64,000 bases of DNA from Humulus lupulus (taxonomy: Eukaryota > Streptophyta > Magnoliopsida > Rosales > Cannabaceae). Below, in pieces: positions 21,066 through 34,250 of this stretch (position 1 is its first letter; each line of letters begins with the position of its first letter). The DNA lies in contig NC_084796.1 in NCBI RefSeq assembly GCF_963169125.1, positions 215,784,448 through 215,848,447 on the forward strand. The letters are read 5' to 3'. The notes below the pieces were generated by a model that saw only the letters and a list, made by a program, of their open reading frames with translations, was not told where the DNA came from and did not search any database. Position numbers and translations under genes: made by a program.

Positions 21066-23051
21066 TGTCACGATCCGAGCCTTAGGCTGTGGCAGATTTG
21101 TAATATTGATAACTTAGGTAGTCAAACTTTGACCATTTGTGGAAAATAGTCTTTATAAATGATCATTTAGTTTATACTAGATAGTACTATAATTATAAGT
21201 CAAAATAATAAAATAACTCCTATAATTATATATAAAAATATTAGTGATAAAATCATGATCATTTATCATTATACATAGAACAATAATATTCCAACAGTTA
21301 TGTAGTCATCAAATAGTTAAATTTAATAAGTCATAAAATACTCAAAATAATATTTAGCATCCACCATTCCTCAATCCTAACTATTACATAGCTAAGTTAG
21401 ATATACAGACCATTAGGTTCCAAATTAAATACATATATAATGTTCACAAGATAGGACTATGGCACCAAACACATTGGCTTCATCAATAATTTACCTTATC
21501 CACATTCGCGTCACTAGGCCCTTGGAATGAGAGAGATTTAGGGGCCAGCTTATAAAACCCTGTAGGAAAGCAACTAATATCATAGGACCCAAAAAGTTAA
21601 ATAAAACCCCTGCATGGTTAGCTTTGAAAACAAAACATATATGATCATGTATAAACCAAAATAGAGAGAAACCACAAATAATGATAAGAGCATAGCTACA
21701 AGTGCACATCACACCGTCCACTAGATCCCTAGTTCCCGTTACCCACCATAGAAAAACCAACATCCTAAACCGCGTAGTCGGACCTAATAACCACCACAAG
21801 GGGAGGCTCAGAACACTTCCTATATACAAATACTAGGTCTTTACACCTAGGTCGTGAAACAATAACATGCACAAATCATGATCACTATTGCTCTCATCGG
21901 TATAACCAAATTCAGATAAACATGAAAAGAAATAAACATATTCCCTTTATATTTTGGAAAAGTGGGCAGCATAATAGCTGAATTTGAATAAAACCCAAAA
22001 ATCATAGCCTGCATAAATAAGTGGACAAAAATATATTTTGCACTCAGTGCCCTCAGAACAGATCAGAAAACACGCAGATTAAGTTTTCAATTTTTCAAAC
22101 ATTTTATAAATATCAAAATTGGAATATGTTTAATATACAATTCAATACGAGTAAAATAAGTCCAATAGTCAAGTTGAGTCCCTACCTCCTTAGAATTTTC
22201 AATCTGAGCCCAAAACGACCCTCCTAAGATTAACGATGATCTTGAGTGATTTAGTCCAATTTTAATATCACGCTTTTCCTACGTGCACCAAGTGAGCAAA
22301 TGATTATCATTATTGCATTCCTTATTCAAAATCGTGTCCAACGACATATAATATGACCATATTTAAAATTTCAGGTTCCAGAACCTCACCCAAACAGTAG
22401 CAGTTGGTGGCAGCAGTGAGCGATATACGGGAAACGTCAACGAATATATGCATGGCATATATGAAAACGATCCTCTCGATGAGTACATCACGAAAGCACA
22501 TCTCCTTTGCCCAAATGACCTCCGATGTCATTGGAAAATTCTTCCAAAGGGGTGGAGATACCCAAAATCTCGCTGGAGAAAAATGGCGAGTTGACCGGAA
22601 TGACTTAGTGGGCGACGTCCTCTCGCGATACTGATTCCAAAGGTACCACCCACTTGCTGAACGGTGGTCGAAGTTCATCGGAAAGTCACCTCAAAGTTTT
22701 GACGGCAAAACTTCGAAGTGGCCATACAGATGCGTCCTTGCTCCAATGGTCACCAAACTTTGGGGTTGCCGTTGTCACCGGTCTAGGAAGCTGCAGCACT
22801 GGCGCGTGTCAGAAATGGTGGCTGGCGGTGGTTGGGTCAGGTGCCCTTGCCATGGCTTGCCGAGAGAAAAGCAAGGAAGAAAAGAAGAAGAAGAAGAAGA
22901 AGAAGAAAGAAAGAAAGAAAGAAGAAGAGTCGGGGAGAGAGAAAGTAAAAGAGAAGGGAATTTTTTTTTATAAGAAGTGGGTCCCATCACTTATATATAT
23001 AATTTATTATTATTAATTTTTTTTTTTGACTTTTCGACCTCAGGTTTTACA
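21066..23051 (-). repeat. 3' LTR of Gypsy B
   Basis: 1986 bp, TG...CA ends, homologous to 31529-33414. Contains a GAA microsatellite at about 22876-22928. No real gene; the long open frames here are A+T/GAA artefacts. Confidence 0.93.
22876..22928. repeat. GAA/GAAA microsatellite in family-B LTR
   Basis: A run of GAA units followed by GAAA units. The same site in the other LTR (33246-33290) is a pure GAA run of different length, as expected for slippage after insertion. Confidence 0.9.
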
Positions 23052-23066
23052 TTCCTACCTCCTTAA
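23052..23066 (-). other. Polypurine tract of Gypsy B
   Basis: Minus strand reads AAGGAGGTAGGAA directly before the LTR start TGTAAAACC, with TTTCGAGATGAAATTTC just upstream, as in related plant Gypsy elements. Confidence 0.8.
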
Positions 23067-23260
23067 AGAAATTTCATCTCGAAATTTTCAAAGTACAACC
23101 TTAAGCTGAAAATTAAATAAATGAGGATACTTCTCATACATCTCTGACTCTAACTCCCAAGTAGCCTCATCTTCTCTATGGTTCCGCCATAAGACCTTGA
23201 CTATGGGAATCTCTATATTCCTTAGCACCTTTAACTCTCTCGCCAGGATCTGATAGGTTG

Positions 23261-24270
23261 TTATTCACATGTCACGTCCTCTTGAAGAGGGATAGCCTCA
23301 TAGTCAATGATGTACGATGGGTCTGGAGTATACTTCCTCAGCATCGACACATGGAACACATTGTGAACATGCCCCAACCGCGCTGGTAAGTTCAATCGAT
23401 AAGCGACCTCCCCAAGCCTCTCGATAACCTCGGAAGGTCCAATATACCTCGGGGCTAGCTCACCCTTCACTCCAAATCTCGTCACATCAAGCATGGAAGT
23501 AACTTTCAAGAAGACATAGTCATCAACCTCAAACTCAACTTCTCTTCAGAGGAGAACGACATAACTCTTCTGACAACTTTGAACAACCTTAAGTCTCTCT
23601 TGGAAAAATACTTTGATCTTCTCAGTAGTACTAGCAATCTGAGATCCAATTGTGACATGTTAATCTGGTTCTGCCCAATACAAATGTCTGCATGGTCTCC
23701 CATATAAGGCATCATATGGAGCCATGCATATACTCGCCTGGTAGCTATTATTATAAGTGAATTCCACCAATGACAATTGTTTACACCAGCTACCCCCAAA
23801 AATCCAAAATACAAGAATGAAATACGTCCTCGAAAGTTTGGATCGTCCTCTTAGATTGTCCATCTGTCTGAGGGTAGTGGGTGATGCTCAAATTAAGTTC
23901 AGTTCCTAAAGTTTTTTTTTTTTTGTAATGCTCGCCAAAACCTTGATGTAAATCGAGGATTTCTATCAGAAACAATGTTGGAAGGCAACCCATGTAGTCG
24001 AAGTATTTTACCCACATAAAGTCGAGCTAGTTTAGAAACCTTATAATCATTCCAAATTGGAATGAAATGAGCAGATTTGGTCAAACGATCGACAATTACC
24101 CAAACAGTGTCATGCTTTAATGGTGTTAATGATAATCTTGTCACAAAGTCCATCATGATCTTATCCCACTTCCATTTTGGTATATGTAAAGGTTGAAGCA
24201 ACCTTGAAGGTCTCTGGTGCTCAGCCTTAAACCATACACTTAGCTACAAAGCTAGTCATATCTCTCTTCA
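23261..24270 (-). pseudogene. Gypsy B integrase, broken, catalytic Glu lost
   Basis: Minus-strand pieces, 5' to 3' of the gene: KWKWDKIMMDFVTRL (first Asp), [40 protein letters not shown] (second Asp), QTDGQSKRTIQTFEDVFHSC, then VEFTYNNSYQASICMAPY and the C-terminal KGELAPRYIGPSEVIERLGE and VFHVSMLRKYTPDPS. The family has SER where this reads SKR, so the third catalytic acid is Lys. A poly-A run (23917-23925 on the plus strand as T) and several frameshifts split the frame. No function is expected. Confidence 0.9.
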
Positions 24271-24666
24271 TACCTTCCCACCAGAATTGTCTTTTCAAGT
24301 CTTGGTACATCTTTGTACTTCCAGGATGTACAGTAAACTTAGACATATGGGCCTCGATCATAACAGACTCTGTAAGATCAGGGATATTTTCAAATACCAA
24401 TCTTCCCTTATGGTATAAGAATCCTTCAACATTTACTGTCCATCCATCTAACTGATCACCATTTCAGATTCAATTCCAGATAAGTCTCAATTTTTCATAT
24501 TGCCACTCACATTGCTTAACTTGCTGAAGTAGCACTGGTGTAACTACGTTTGAAACACAAAAAATTTATTTTCCTTCCTAGTACTATAGTTCATAATCAC
24601 CCATCGTGATTGTTCTTTTCCAATCCTCAAGAGCCAAACAAGCCAACGTGCCATGAGGTTTTCTAC

Positions 24667-25200
24667 TTAATGCATCAGCGACCACATTTGCTTTTCCAGG
24701 TGATATTGCAAAGTGAAATCATAATCTTCCATGTACTCGACCCGTCTTCTTTGCCTCAAATTCAAGTCTCCTTGAGTAAACTGATACTTTAAACTCTTAT
24801 GATCATAATATAATTCAAACTTTGCCCCATATAAGTAATATCTCCAAATTTTCAAGGAAAGAATCACTATTGCAAATTCCAAGTCTTGTGTAGGGTAGTT
24901 CTTCTCATGTGGCTTCAATTGGCATGAAGCATAGGCAACAACCTTGCCATTTTGCATGAGAAATCCTCCTAAACCAGTACCAGAAGCATCAGTGAATACC
25001 ACTTACGGTTCATTACTATTAGGAACAGAGAGAACAGTCGTCGTAGTCAATATTTGCTTAAGTTCTCTGAAAGATTCTTCACAACTATCATCCCAAACAA
25101 ACTTTAAATCTTTTATTGTTAGCTTTGTCAAAGGCATAACAATTCGAGAAAAATTCTCCACAAAGTGATGATAGTAACCTACTAACCCAAGAAAACTTCG
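24667..25200 (-). pseudogene. Gypsy B RNase H and connection, broken
   Basis: Reads [20 protein letters not shown] (first Asp), [20 protein letters not shown] and [20 protein letters not shown]. The usual TDHKS is YDHKS, and the frame breaks at the [14 protein letters not shown] position ([12 protein letters not shown]). The 25010-25200 stretch holds the shifted RT-RNase H connection. Confidence 0.85.
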
Positions 25201-25204
25201 AATC

Positions 25205-25840
25205 TCAGTCCCACTTCAAGATAGAATCTATCTTTGTAGGATCCACAGTAATTCCTTCTTGAGATATTACATGCCCTAAGAATTTGACGTCGGTCATCCA
25301 GAAGTTACATTTCTCTTTCTTAGCATATAATTGATGGTCCCTCAAAGTTTGCAACATAATTGTTAAATGTTCTCCATGGTCCTCAGGTGTCTTGGAATAC
25401 ACCAAAATGTCATCCAAAAAAAGAACCACCAACTTATCCAAATAGGGTCTAAAGATTCTATTCATAAGGTCCATAAATGCTGTAGGTGCATTCGTCAATC
25501 CAAATGGCATCACTGAAAACTCAAGTGTCCATAACGTGTTCTAAAAGCAGTTTTAGGAATATCCTCTTCCTTAGTCCTCAATTGATGATAGCTTGACCTC
25601 AAATCAATCTTGGTAAAACACTTTGAACCTCCGAGCTGATCACACAACTCATCTATCCTTGGTAAAGGATACTTGTTATTAATTGTCATCTGATTCAATT
25701 TTTGATAATCGAGGCACAGTCACAAGGATCCATTAGCTTTCTTGGCAAACAAAACTGGAGCTCCCCATGGAGAAGTACTGTTCCTGATGTACCCTTTTTC
25801 CATTTGCTCACCCCAATTGTTTTTTTTTTAATTCAACTAA
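25205..25840 (-). pseudogene. Gypsy B reverse transcriptase, broken
   Basis: Pieces read [14 protein letters not shown] near 25750, [60 protein letters not shown] and [20 protein letters not shown]. The catalytic FLDD is kept. A frameshift at about 25510 and stops near 25720 interrupt it. Confidence 0.9.
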
Positions 25841-25844
25841 CTCT

Positions 25845-25965
25845 GCAGGTGCCATGCGATAAGGTGCAATAAAACTGGTTGAGTCCCGGGAATCAAATCA
25901 ATGTAAAACTTGATCTCTCCATTAGGTGGTAGTCCTGGCAAATCTTTAGGAAACACATCTGGAAA
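25845..25965 (-). pseudogene. Gypsy B protease-RT linker, left of nested LTR
   Basis: The minus strand encodes a [22 protein letters not shown] linker that is cut at GGAAA (25961-25965) by the solo LTR. The reading resumes at 30041. Confidence 0.75.
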
Positions 25966-28900
25966 TGTAGTGCACCGACTTTTTTTTTTTTTTAGTTTAT
26001 TAAAATTTTGTGATTTATTTTATTTAAGTGTTAAGTGTGATGAATTTTTTTATTTAAATATTGTTTATTTTATTTAGTTGTTGTTTTATTTGATTGTTTG
26101 ATATTTTATTTAATTGTTAGAATTGTTCGTAGAATATTTTTTGAAATTACTTGTTAAATGATATATATTTATTTTTATTTTAAAATGTGATTATGTGAGA
26201 TTTGGTTTAATGCACTAAGGTGCATGGTAGGTAGTGATGCACCCTAGTGATTGAGTATGTGCATGTGCATGGTTGCATGATGTGCATGCAATAGTTTTCT
26301 GCACATTAATTTCCTTGTATTGGTTTATTTATTTTTATTTAATTAAGGGATTTAAAAAGAAAATAAAAAGAAAGGGAAATAAAGAGGCTTGTGTTCACAC
26401 AAGAAAAATATTGGGAAACAAATGGTGAGAAATGATAGAGTTGTCTTTTTTGAATTCCCGTAACCTTAGACCCAGCTTCAGTAAATTGGGTATAAAATGG
26501 GCTGTGGATATCGAATTTAGACACAACTTATACTGTTAGAAAGCTAATAAAATTATCTACATTTTATGTGAATATCATTTTTCCTAAAACGTAACAGAAA
26601 TGAGTCAAAACCCAGTCCAAAGTCTCAGCACCCTAGAGTTACGAGAATAGCATTATTTCCTTTATTAGCCATGGACAGCCAAGGAAGACAATAGAGGAAT
26701 TAGTGTGCTGTCAATGATAAAATGGATTGATTGGCTGAGTATAATTTGTAATTGAATTATATTTTGATTTAGGGAAAATAAAGGAAAATGATAATTACAT
26801 TTTTCCTTAGCTAGGTTTTGAAGATTGAGGCATTTAAATAGAAAATAAGAAAGAGGTTGAAGGCTCATTTGGGATGGAGGGCTGCCAAATTATAGAGAGA
26901 AGAGAGAGAGAGAGAGAGGGTGTGACCTAGAGAGAGAAGAAGAAGAAGAAAGGAAGAAGAAGAAGAAAAATGGTTCAAGCTAGGGTAAGGTTTTTGGTTG
27001 TTTTCCTTATGATTAATCTAGTATTTTGATTGGGTTGTCTCTAACCTTGTTCATCTTCTTCTCCATCTTGATTATTCAAAATATACAACCCCTAGGGTTT
27101 GAGCAAGGAGGTTATTGGATTCTTGATTGGATTGGATTCTTGATTTTCTATCAAGAAGAGGTAATGAAATCCCTCCCTAAATTTTGTGATTTTTGGTTTT
27201 GATGGATAGATTATTAGAGGGATTATGGTTAAAGGGGATTTATGTTTTGGGTAGAAAAAAATGGGTACTTTGTGTTCTTGATATCTTGATGATAATAAGT
27301 TGTTTGATTTGCATGAAGGGTATTATGGTTTGATGTATAAAAGGGTTTTGATGTTTATTTTCTATGTATAATGATTAGTGGTAATTATGAATGCAAATAT
27401 GGGTTTCGGCCTAGGCATACCTAAGGATTATCTTGATATTTTGTTTGATGTTGTATGATTTTCAATATATTACATCCATGTTTTAGGACCTATGTAATTT
27501 GGGTAAAATGATAATTGGAAATCTTGCTATTTGGATCCATGAAATTTTGATAGGATGCATGTGATATTGTGAATGAATAAATTTTAAGATGCATGAAAAT
27601 AATGATAGAAACATGTTAGGTTAATATAAAGACATATGTGAATATGGTGTTTATGAATTAATGTATGTTATTGTTGTTGTTAGTGTTTTGTTGGATTTCA
27701 TGTGTAGATTCAATGGAATAGAAAAAAATGGGATTTTATAATATTGCATGTGAATACGTTAGTAATATTCTTAGAATTATGTATATAATAAGAGTATGAT
27801 AAGATTTTGGACATGTATGATTTTATGTGAAATTTTTGGGATAAAAGATGAATTTCATGAGAAATTAAGCTTGTTGATTTTTGTAAAAGATTGGGTAAAA
27901 GTTTGATAAAAAAAAATGATTTGCATGCATAAGTAATGTCCTTGATGATATGTTAATTTTATAGAATTAAAAATGGTATTTTAAGTCCCAATAAAATGAT
28001 ATTTTACTCAAATAAATACCTACAAAGTTTTTATTGAATTTTTAGAAAAATAAGAGTTTTTAAATTGAATATGGTGATTTTTAAAGATAAAAATGGTTGC
28101 TGGAATTTTTGTAAAAAATATGTGAAGTGTGTTGTATTAAAATGAATTTGATGAGTTTTTGAAACAAAATTATTATCCTCATTTATGGTAATATTAAAAA
28201 TGGTATTTTAATATGGTATGAATGCATATTTTGAATTATGATTTTTCTTTATTTTGATTGAGAAAAATATTTAGATTCAATTTATTTGTGATTTTTAAAG
28301 AAATTAAATAGTGGCGGAAAGTTTGGTTTAAATGATTAAAATGATTATTTAATTGGCACATATGGATTTATGTTACATAAAACTAAGTCTTAAATAATTT
28401 AAATAAAATATATTTTTCCCACACTTAAAGATATATTTTTCTCACATCATTTATGTAACACAATTAACCAATGTTAAAATTTATTTTTCTAAAGAAACAT
28501 ATTAATCAGAAGTATTTTAATTAATTCCAAGCTTTTGTTACTTCTTTGTAATTTGAGAATAATAAAGGAAATTGTCACATTTTTTATAAAGCTAAATCAA
28601 ATTATTTTATAAAATAAAATAATGTTTTGAGAAATTTAATCAACCTAGAAATTTTAAGAAAAATAAAGTATGTTATATGTCTATTAATTTTAAAACGATA
28701 AAAGTAAGAAATGTAGAATTATCGTTTTTAAAACATCTCAATTACGCAATGTTCCCACGTATGCATGTTACATGCAAATCCACTTTTACGTCCAAAATTA
28801 TGTTTATTATTCAACTATGTGGTTTTTATAGAAAGATCATGCATGTAAAATAGGTAAAAATGAGCATTATTCTTTTATGGCTTTATGTGTAGTTAAGAAT

Positions 28901-30040
28901 AATTGAATGTTATGTGCAAATATTATTATGTGTGCATGGCCCATGCACACATGAGTTGTATGGAAGGGCAAAATAGTAATTTTATGAACCTAAGAAATGT
29001 TGTTTTGGTTATGGTATAGGCTCGTTGAGAGGTTGTGAAATTTCTTAGCTCGGACCTAAGGTAAGGAAGTTAGATAGATTCTATGATTTTATGCTTTAAA
29101 TGGTAAGACTATTGTATGAATGAATTGTTATGAATTATGAATGCTATAAAGTGATGATATGTAACTTGTATGAATATGATATGTTTATGGATGTTAGCGT
29201 GATGAACACGACACATCAAATGGGTTACTAAGGATATAAAGACGTAACCCGAGTTACTAAGGATATAAAGACGTAACTCCTAGGGCGGACGCGCCGAGGT
29301 TATTCAAGGACCAGAGACTCTTGTTTACCTCATAGGGTGACATGGACAACTAGCGGGCTATGCTCATCATGTATGTTGTATGAATGTGATATGATGATAT
29401 GTTACGATTACGTTATGATATGATATGTTACGATTACGTTATGATATGCAATGATGATATGTTACGATTACGTTATGATGTACTATGATGATATGTTACG
29501 ATTACGTTATGATATGCAATGATGATATGTTACGATTACGTTATGATGTGCTATGATGATACGTTACGATAATGTTATGATATGCCATGATGTGTTAGAT
29601 GAACGTTAGTGTTCGTATTAGTTGTATCCTTACTTGCTTATTGTTTGTACTTCCTTACTGGGCTTTTAGCTCACCCCCTTACTTTCCCTTCCAGGTAGCA
29701 AATAGGATTTCTCTGTGGCACGCGTGGTGACATGAGGAGTTCTATTATCGTAGGGTGTATGGCGTGGGGTATCCTATGGACGGAATAACGATCACTTTAG
29801 GATGCCATTTTAAATATGTTATGTTTTAAGAGGCTTTCTAAATTATCAGTGGAACTTAATTATTTAATATTGTTTCTTTTGAACTTTGCATAAAAACTTA
29901 TATTTTCTTTTTAAACTAATGGGCCCAACTTGCATTGTTTTAAGCAAGTCCCCACTGAGACCTTTATAAAAAGTGGTTTTCTTTATGGACCAACGATATG
30001 TGAATGTTTTAATAAGTACTAGTCTAAGGCGTTCTTTACA
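25966..30040 (+). mobile_element. 4.1-kb solo LTR nested in Gypsy B
   Basis: Starts TGTAGTGCACC and ends GGCGTTCTTTACA, flanked by the exact duplication GGAAA (25961-25965 and 30041-30045). The length is 4075 bp with no coding domains, so a single very long LTR left by LTR-LTR recombination is the best reading. Landmarks near the 3' half (CTTACTGGGCTTTTAGCTCA at about 29660) match those in other plant Gypsy LTRs in forward orientation, hence the plus strand. It carries a minisatellite (29391-29590) and poly-T and GA-rich tracts. Because it interrupts pol, it is younger than Gypsy B. Confidence 0.88.
29391..29590. repeat. Minisatellite, 34-bp unit in alternating forms
   Basis: The unit reads GATATGTTACGATTACG then TTATGAT, followed by alternating ends (ATGCAATGAT and GTACTATGAT or GTGCTATGAT). 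The alternation implies a 68-bp higher-order repeat. The last unit (GATACGTTACGATAATG) is diverged. Confidence 0.85.
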
Positions 30041-30600
30041 GGAAAGCCACTAACCATTGATATCCAAGGAAACTTGTCTAGAGGCCTAGACTCATCCTTA
30101 ATTTCAAATAGACTCCCATAACACTCTAAGTTTCTTTCCCCACCTATACATGCCTTAAGGTTAGAATTCTGTCTTACTGCATTCATGTTGGCTCAATATA
30201 CAATGAAATCTCCACTTGGAGTTAAAAGAGTCACCCTTTTTTGTGAGCAGTCAACAAGAATTTGGTACTTAGACAACCAATCCATGCCAAGAATCACATC
30301 AAATTGTCCATTAGGTAACACCATTAGATTTTATCTAATAACTTATGCCCTTCAAATACAATACAAACCAATTTGTAGATGGTTGATACTTCACCATGCT
30401 CTCCCATAGGTACACTCAACTACGATGTAGGACTAAAAGTTTCCCAACTCAAACCCAACATGCTAGCAAACATTAGTGATATACAAGAATGTGATGCACT
30501 AGTATCAAATAATACATGAGCCCAAGAGTGTGAGATAAGAATCATACCATCCACAACTCCTTGACATGTACCTCTTTGCACATCATCACCACCGAGAGCA
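30041..30600 (-). pseudogene. Gypsy B protease, catalytic Gly changed
   Basis: The minus strand reads WAHVLFDTSASHSCISLMFA near 30450-30520, where the family has DTGAS or DSGAT; the catalytic Gly is Ser. Downstream are LGLSWETFSPTS and many stops (30100-30430). It joins the linker at 25965 if the solo LTR is removed. Confidence 0.8.
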
Positions 30601-31387
30601 TAGGTTTGACCAAAGGCTTTTCCATCTTCTTGGTCAGATTTCTTTTTCCAACCTTTTTCCTTATAATTGATTTAGTTCACAAGGCTATCATCGCACACTT
30701 GTTCATGTCTGTAAAGGTTAGGGTAATGGTTTCATCAAGTGTTGTACTCCTCAATGGAGTCATAAAATTTTCAATCAAAAGAGTCTGATTAACGATACTG
30801 ACATAAACATAGGAGGATAACTCTACAAATTCTATGTAGAATTCATTCACTCACATCCATTGTGTTCTAGTCATTCTGTGATCTCATCAAACTATCATTA
30901 ATCTCAAGCAATCAAATGCTCCAATCAAGTCCTTCTATGAGATGGGTTAAAATATTGTTCTCTGAAAACCCTTCTCAAAATTTCCTCAAGTCATCCCATC
31001 AGTTCCTCTCATTCTACTTAAGGCTTCCTACCAATCCGGTGCGCTCCTTTCCAACTTGGACGCATTAAAATTAACATGATACTCTTCAGGTGTCCCCATG
31101 GTGTTGAAACTCCTCTTCTTTATCTCACTCGACCATTTTTCAACCACCATGGAATCTTGTCCACCTTTAGACTTAGGCATTTGAATCTGATGGAAAAACT
31201 GGAAGTATTGGCTCTGAAGGGTAGCTAGATCCATCTGTTGGGCAGGAATGCCTCTAAAAGCCTCAAGAATGGCATTCTTAGGGAATGCAACTGGCATAGA
31301 TGGAACCTTAGCCTTAAGGACATCAACAGCAAGCCTTCTCCTTGTTGTCCTTCCTTTTGGAGGCATTTTCTTAGGTAAGTAAATCAA
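30601..31387 (-). pseudogene. Gypsy B gag, broken
   Basis: The open start (31387-31028) reads MPPKGRTTRRRLAVDVLKAK to EEYHVNFNASKLERSAPDW. After a stop it reads ALSRMRGTDGMTWGNFEKGF, then VNEFYIEFVELSSYVY. These follow the order of plant Gypsy capsid proteins (W-x-x-F-x-x-x-F, then EF..L..Y). A clear CCHC knuckle is not visible. Confidence 0.75.
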
Positions 31388-31510
31388 AAGCTAACTAGTT
31401 AGTGAGGAATGAATATTATCTATATACAAACGCCTTTATAGATCAAAATAATTTATTTCAAAATAAATTTAATCTATTTGGGGACACACTCCGAGGTATT
31501 TAAACCAGGT

Positions 31511-31522
31511 GTTCTGATACCA
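31511..31522 (-). other. Primer-binding site of Gypsy B (initiator-Met tRNA)
   Basis: The minus strand reads TGGTATCAGAAC, six bases after the LTR end; one base differs from the initiator-Met complement TGGTATCAGAGC. Confidence 0.85.
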
Positions 31523-31528
31523 TGTTTC

Positions 31529-33414
31529 TGTCACGACCCGAGCTCTAGGCTGTGGCAGATTTGTAATATCCATAACTTGGGTGGTTAAAGGTCAAACTTT
31601 GACCCTTGGTGGAAAATAGTCTTTATAAATGATCCTTTAGTTTATACTAGATAGTACTATAATTATAAGTCAAAATAATAGAATAATTCCTATAATTATA
31701 TATAAAATTATTAGTAATAAAAGCATGATCATTTATCATTATACATAGAACAATAATATCCTCACAGTTATGTAGTCACCAAATAGTTAAATTTAATAAG
31801 TCATAAAACACTCAAAATAATACTTAGCATCCACCATTACTCATTCCTAGCTATTACATAGCTAATTTAGATATTCAGATCATTAGGTTCCAAATTAAAT
31901 ACATATATAATGTTCACAAGATAAGACTATGGCACCGAACACATTGGCTTCATCAATAATTCACCTTATCCACATTCGCGTCACTAGGCTCCTGGAATGG
32001 GAGAGATATAAGGGGTGAGCTTATAAAGCCCAGTAGGAAAGAAACTAATATCATAGGACCCAAAAAGTTAAATAAAACCCCTGCATGGTTAGCTTTGAAA
32101 ACAAAACATATATGATCATGTATAAACCAAAATAGAGAGAAACCACAAATAATCATAAGAACATAGCTACAAGTGCACATCACACCATCCACTAGATCCC
32201 TAGTTTCCGTTACCTACCATAGAAAAACTGACATCCTAAACCGGGTAGCCGGACCTAATAACCACCACAAGGGGAGGCTCAGAACACTTCCTGTATACAG
32301 ATACTAGGTCTTTACACCTAAATGTGAGTGGACACCTGATCTACCTATGATGACACAAAGACTATGTCGTGAAACAATAACATGCACAAATCATGATCAC
32401 TATGGCTCTTATTGGTATAACCAAATGCAAGTAAACATGAAAAGAAATAAACATATTCCCTTTATATTTTGGAAAGTTGGGCTGCATAACAGCTGCATTT
32501 GAATAAAACTCTTAAAATCATAACCTGCATAAATAAGTGAACAACAATATATTTGACACTTAATGCCCTCAGAACAGATCAGAAAACACGCAGATTAAGT
32601 TTTCAATTTTTCAAACATTTTATAAATATCAAAATTGGAATTTTTTTTAATGCAATTCAATACGAGTAAAATAAGTCCAATAGTCAAGTTGAGTCCCTAC
32701 CTCCTTAGAATTTTCAATCCGAGCCCAAAGTGTCGCTCCTAAGATTAACGATGATCTTGAGTGATTTAGTCCAATTTTAATATCACACTTTTCCTACGTG
32801 CACTAAATGACAAAACGATTATAATCATTGCATTCCTTATTCAAAATCGTGTCCAACGACATATAATATGACCATATTTAAAATTTCAAGTTTCGGAACC
32901 TCACCGGAAAATGCTATCAAAGGGGCGGAGATACCCAAAATCTCGCTGGAGAAAAATGGCGAGTTGACCAGAATGACTTAGTGGCCGACGTTCCTCTCGC
33001 GACGCTGATTCCAACGGTGCCATCCACTCACCAAACGGTGGTCAGAGTTCGTCAGAAAGTCACCTCAAAGTTTTGACGGAAAAACTTCGAAGTGGTCGTA
33101 CGGGCGCGTCCTTGCTTCGATGCTCACCAAACTTTGGGGTTTCTGTCATCGCTGGTCTGTGAAGCTGCAGCACTGGCACATGTTGGAAATCGTGGCCGGA
33201 GGTGGTTGGGTCTGGTGCCCTTGCCGAGAGAAAACCAAGAAAGAAAAGAAGAAGAAGAAGAAGAAGAAGAAGAAGAAGAAGAAGAAAGAAGCTCGGGGAG
33301 AGAGAAAGTAAAAGAGAAGGGATTTTTTTTTATAAGAGGTGGGTCCCACCACTTATATATATAATTTATTATTATTATTTTCTTATTTTTGACTTTTCAA
33401 CCTCAGGTTTTACA
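31529..33414 (-). repeat. 5' LTR of Gypsy B
   Basis: 1886 bp, homologous to 21066-23051, ends TG...CA, followed by the duplication GTTAA. A GAA microsatellite lies at 33246-33290. It lacks about 160 bases present in the other LTR after GGAACCTCACC. Confidence 0.93.
33246..33290. repeat. GAA microsatellite
   Basis: About 15 GAA units in the family-B 5' LTR; the matching site in the 3' LTR is interrupted by GAAA units. Confidence 0.9.
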
Positions 33415-33419
33415 GTTAA

Positions 33420-34250
33420 TTTATACATAAATAAATAAATGATAAAATTTTAATAGTAGGAAACTCACTCAAATTACAATTTTATAAATAAAATATAATC
33501 AACTATTTATGTGATTTTTTTAATATTGGCTCTTGACACTGTTTTTTGTCAACTTGGGAACATAAGAGCATGAATTCAAAAATTGAGACATAATAAAATA
33601 AATAACACCATATTTTATAGTGGTTCGACCCCAAAAAGATAACTTACATCCACTTAGTCACTTTTAGTGATATTTATGCTTGAAAAACCATAGTTTCTCG
33701 AGAACTTACGTTGCCGATTATTCTAGAGTCCTTCTTTGCTTTTACATTACATAAGGATTGCTTATACAAGAATGAAGTATCAACATTATGAATTGCCTCC
33801 CCTGTTTCTATCCCATCTACTCTTATTTATAGTGAGGAGTTTAGGGTTACATATAAATCATGGGCCTAAGCTATTGGGCTTGACTCGTAAATAATACATT
33901 ACAACATTAAAATAACACAAATATACTTGTATTTTGACAAATGATGACTATGTACTCCTTTGCTAATTCTGTTAGCATAGACAGTCTGTTATGAACGAAC
34001 ATGCATAAAATAACCAAGAGACACGAACACATGTCTCTATTAGCGAATTACCACCTTCTTGAGCTAACATGAGTTAGAGAAAATGGCTAGGCGACCATAC
34101 CCCTTTTGTTAGCATTTGGTGGTCTACTTTGTGCTTTGTGAGAACATGAATGCAATTACTCAAGGCTCAGCGATCGGGCATCTCTATTAGCATCCTACAT
34201 GCAATCTTGAACGAACAGGAGCAAGAGTGTGTTACCGGGCGACCAGAATC
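33420..34250. other. Region without a gene; possible unclassified repeat
   Basis: No ORF. The stretch near 33615-33660 (TATAGTGGTTCGACCCC) resembles sequence often seen in plant LTR or other repeats, but I find no ends or duplication. Confidence 0.4.

Larger units (their letters stand above)
21066..33414 (-). mobile_element. Complete but decayed Ty3/Gypsy element, family B, with nested solo LTR
   Basis: The LTRs at 21066-23051 and 31529-33414 begin TGTCACGA and end CAGGTTTTACA on the plus strand. The flanking duplication GTTAA (21061-21065, 33415-33419) is exact. Minus-strand order is 5' LTR, primer site, gag, protease, a 4.1-kb solo LTR insertion, RT, RNase H, integrase, polypurine tract and 3' LTR. 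Removing the nested LTR leaves about 8.3 kb. LTRs differ by many substitutions and two larger deletions (about 45 bases missing from the left copy near 21845, about 160 from the right copy near 32900). This insertion is therefore older than Gypsy A1. Confidence 0.94.

Noticed and set aside
22654..23016. Open frames of 70-120 codons around the GAA tracts in family-B LTRs (also 33092-33438)
   Set aside because: They are translations of a GAA microsatellite and LTR sequence on both strands, with no conserved protein between the two LTRs.
29391..29590. CRISPR-like array
   Set aside because: Direct repeats are contiguous and alternate two variants with no unique spacers; this is a plant minisatellite inside an LTR.
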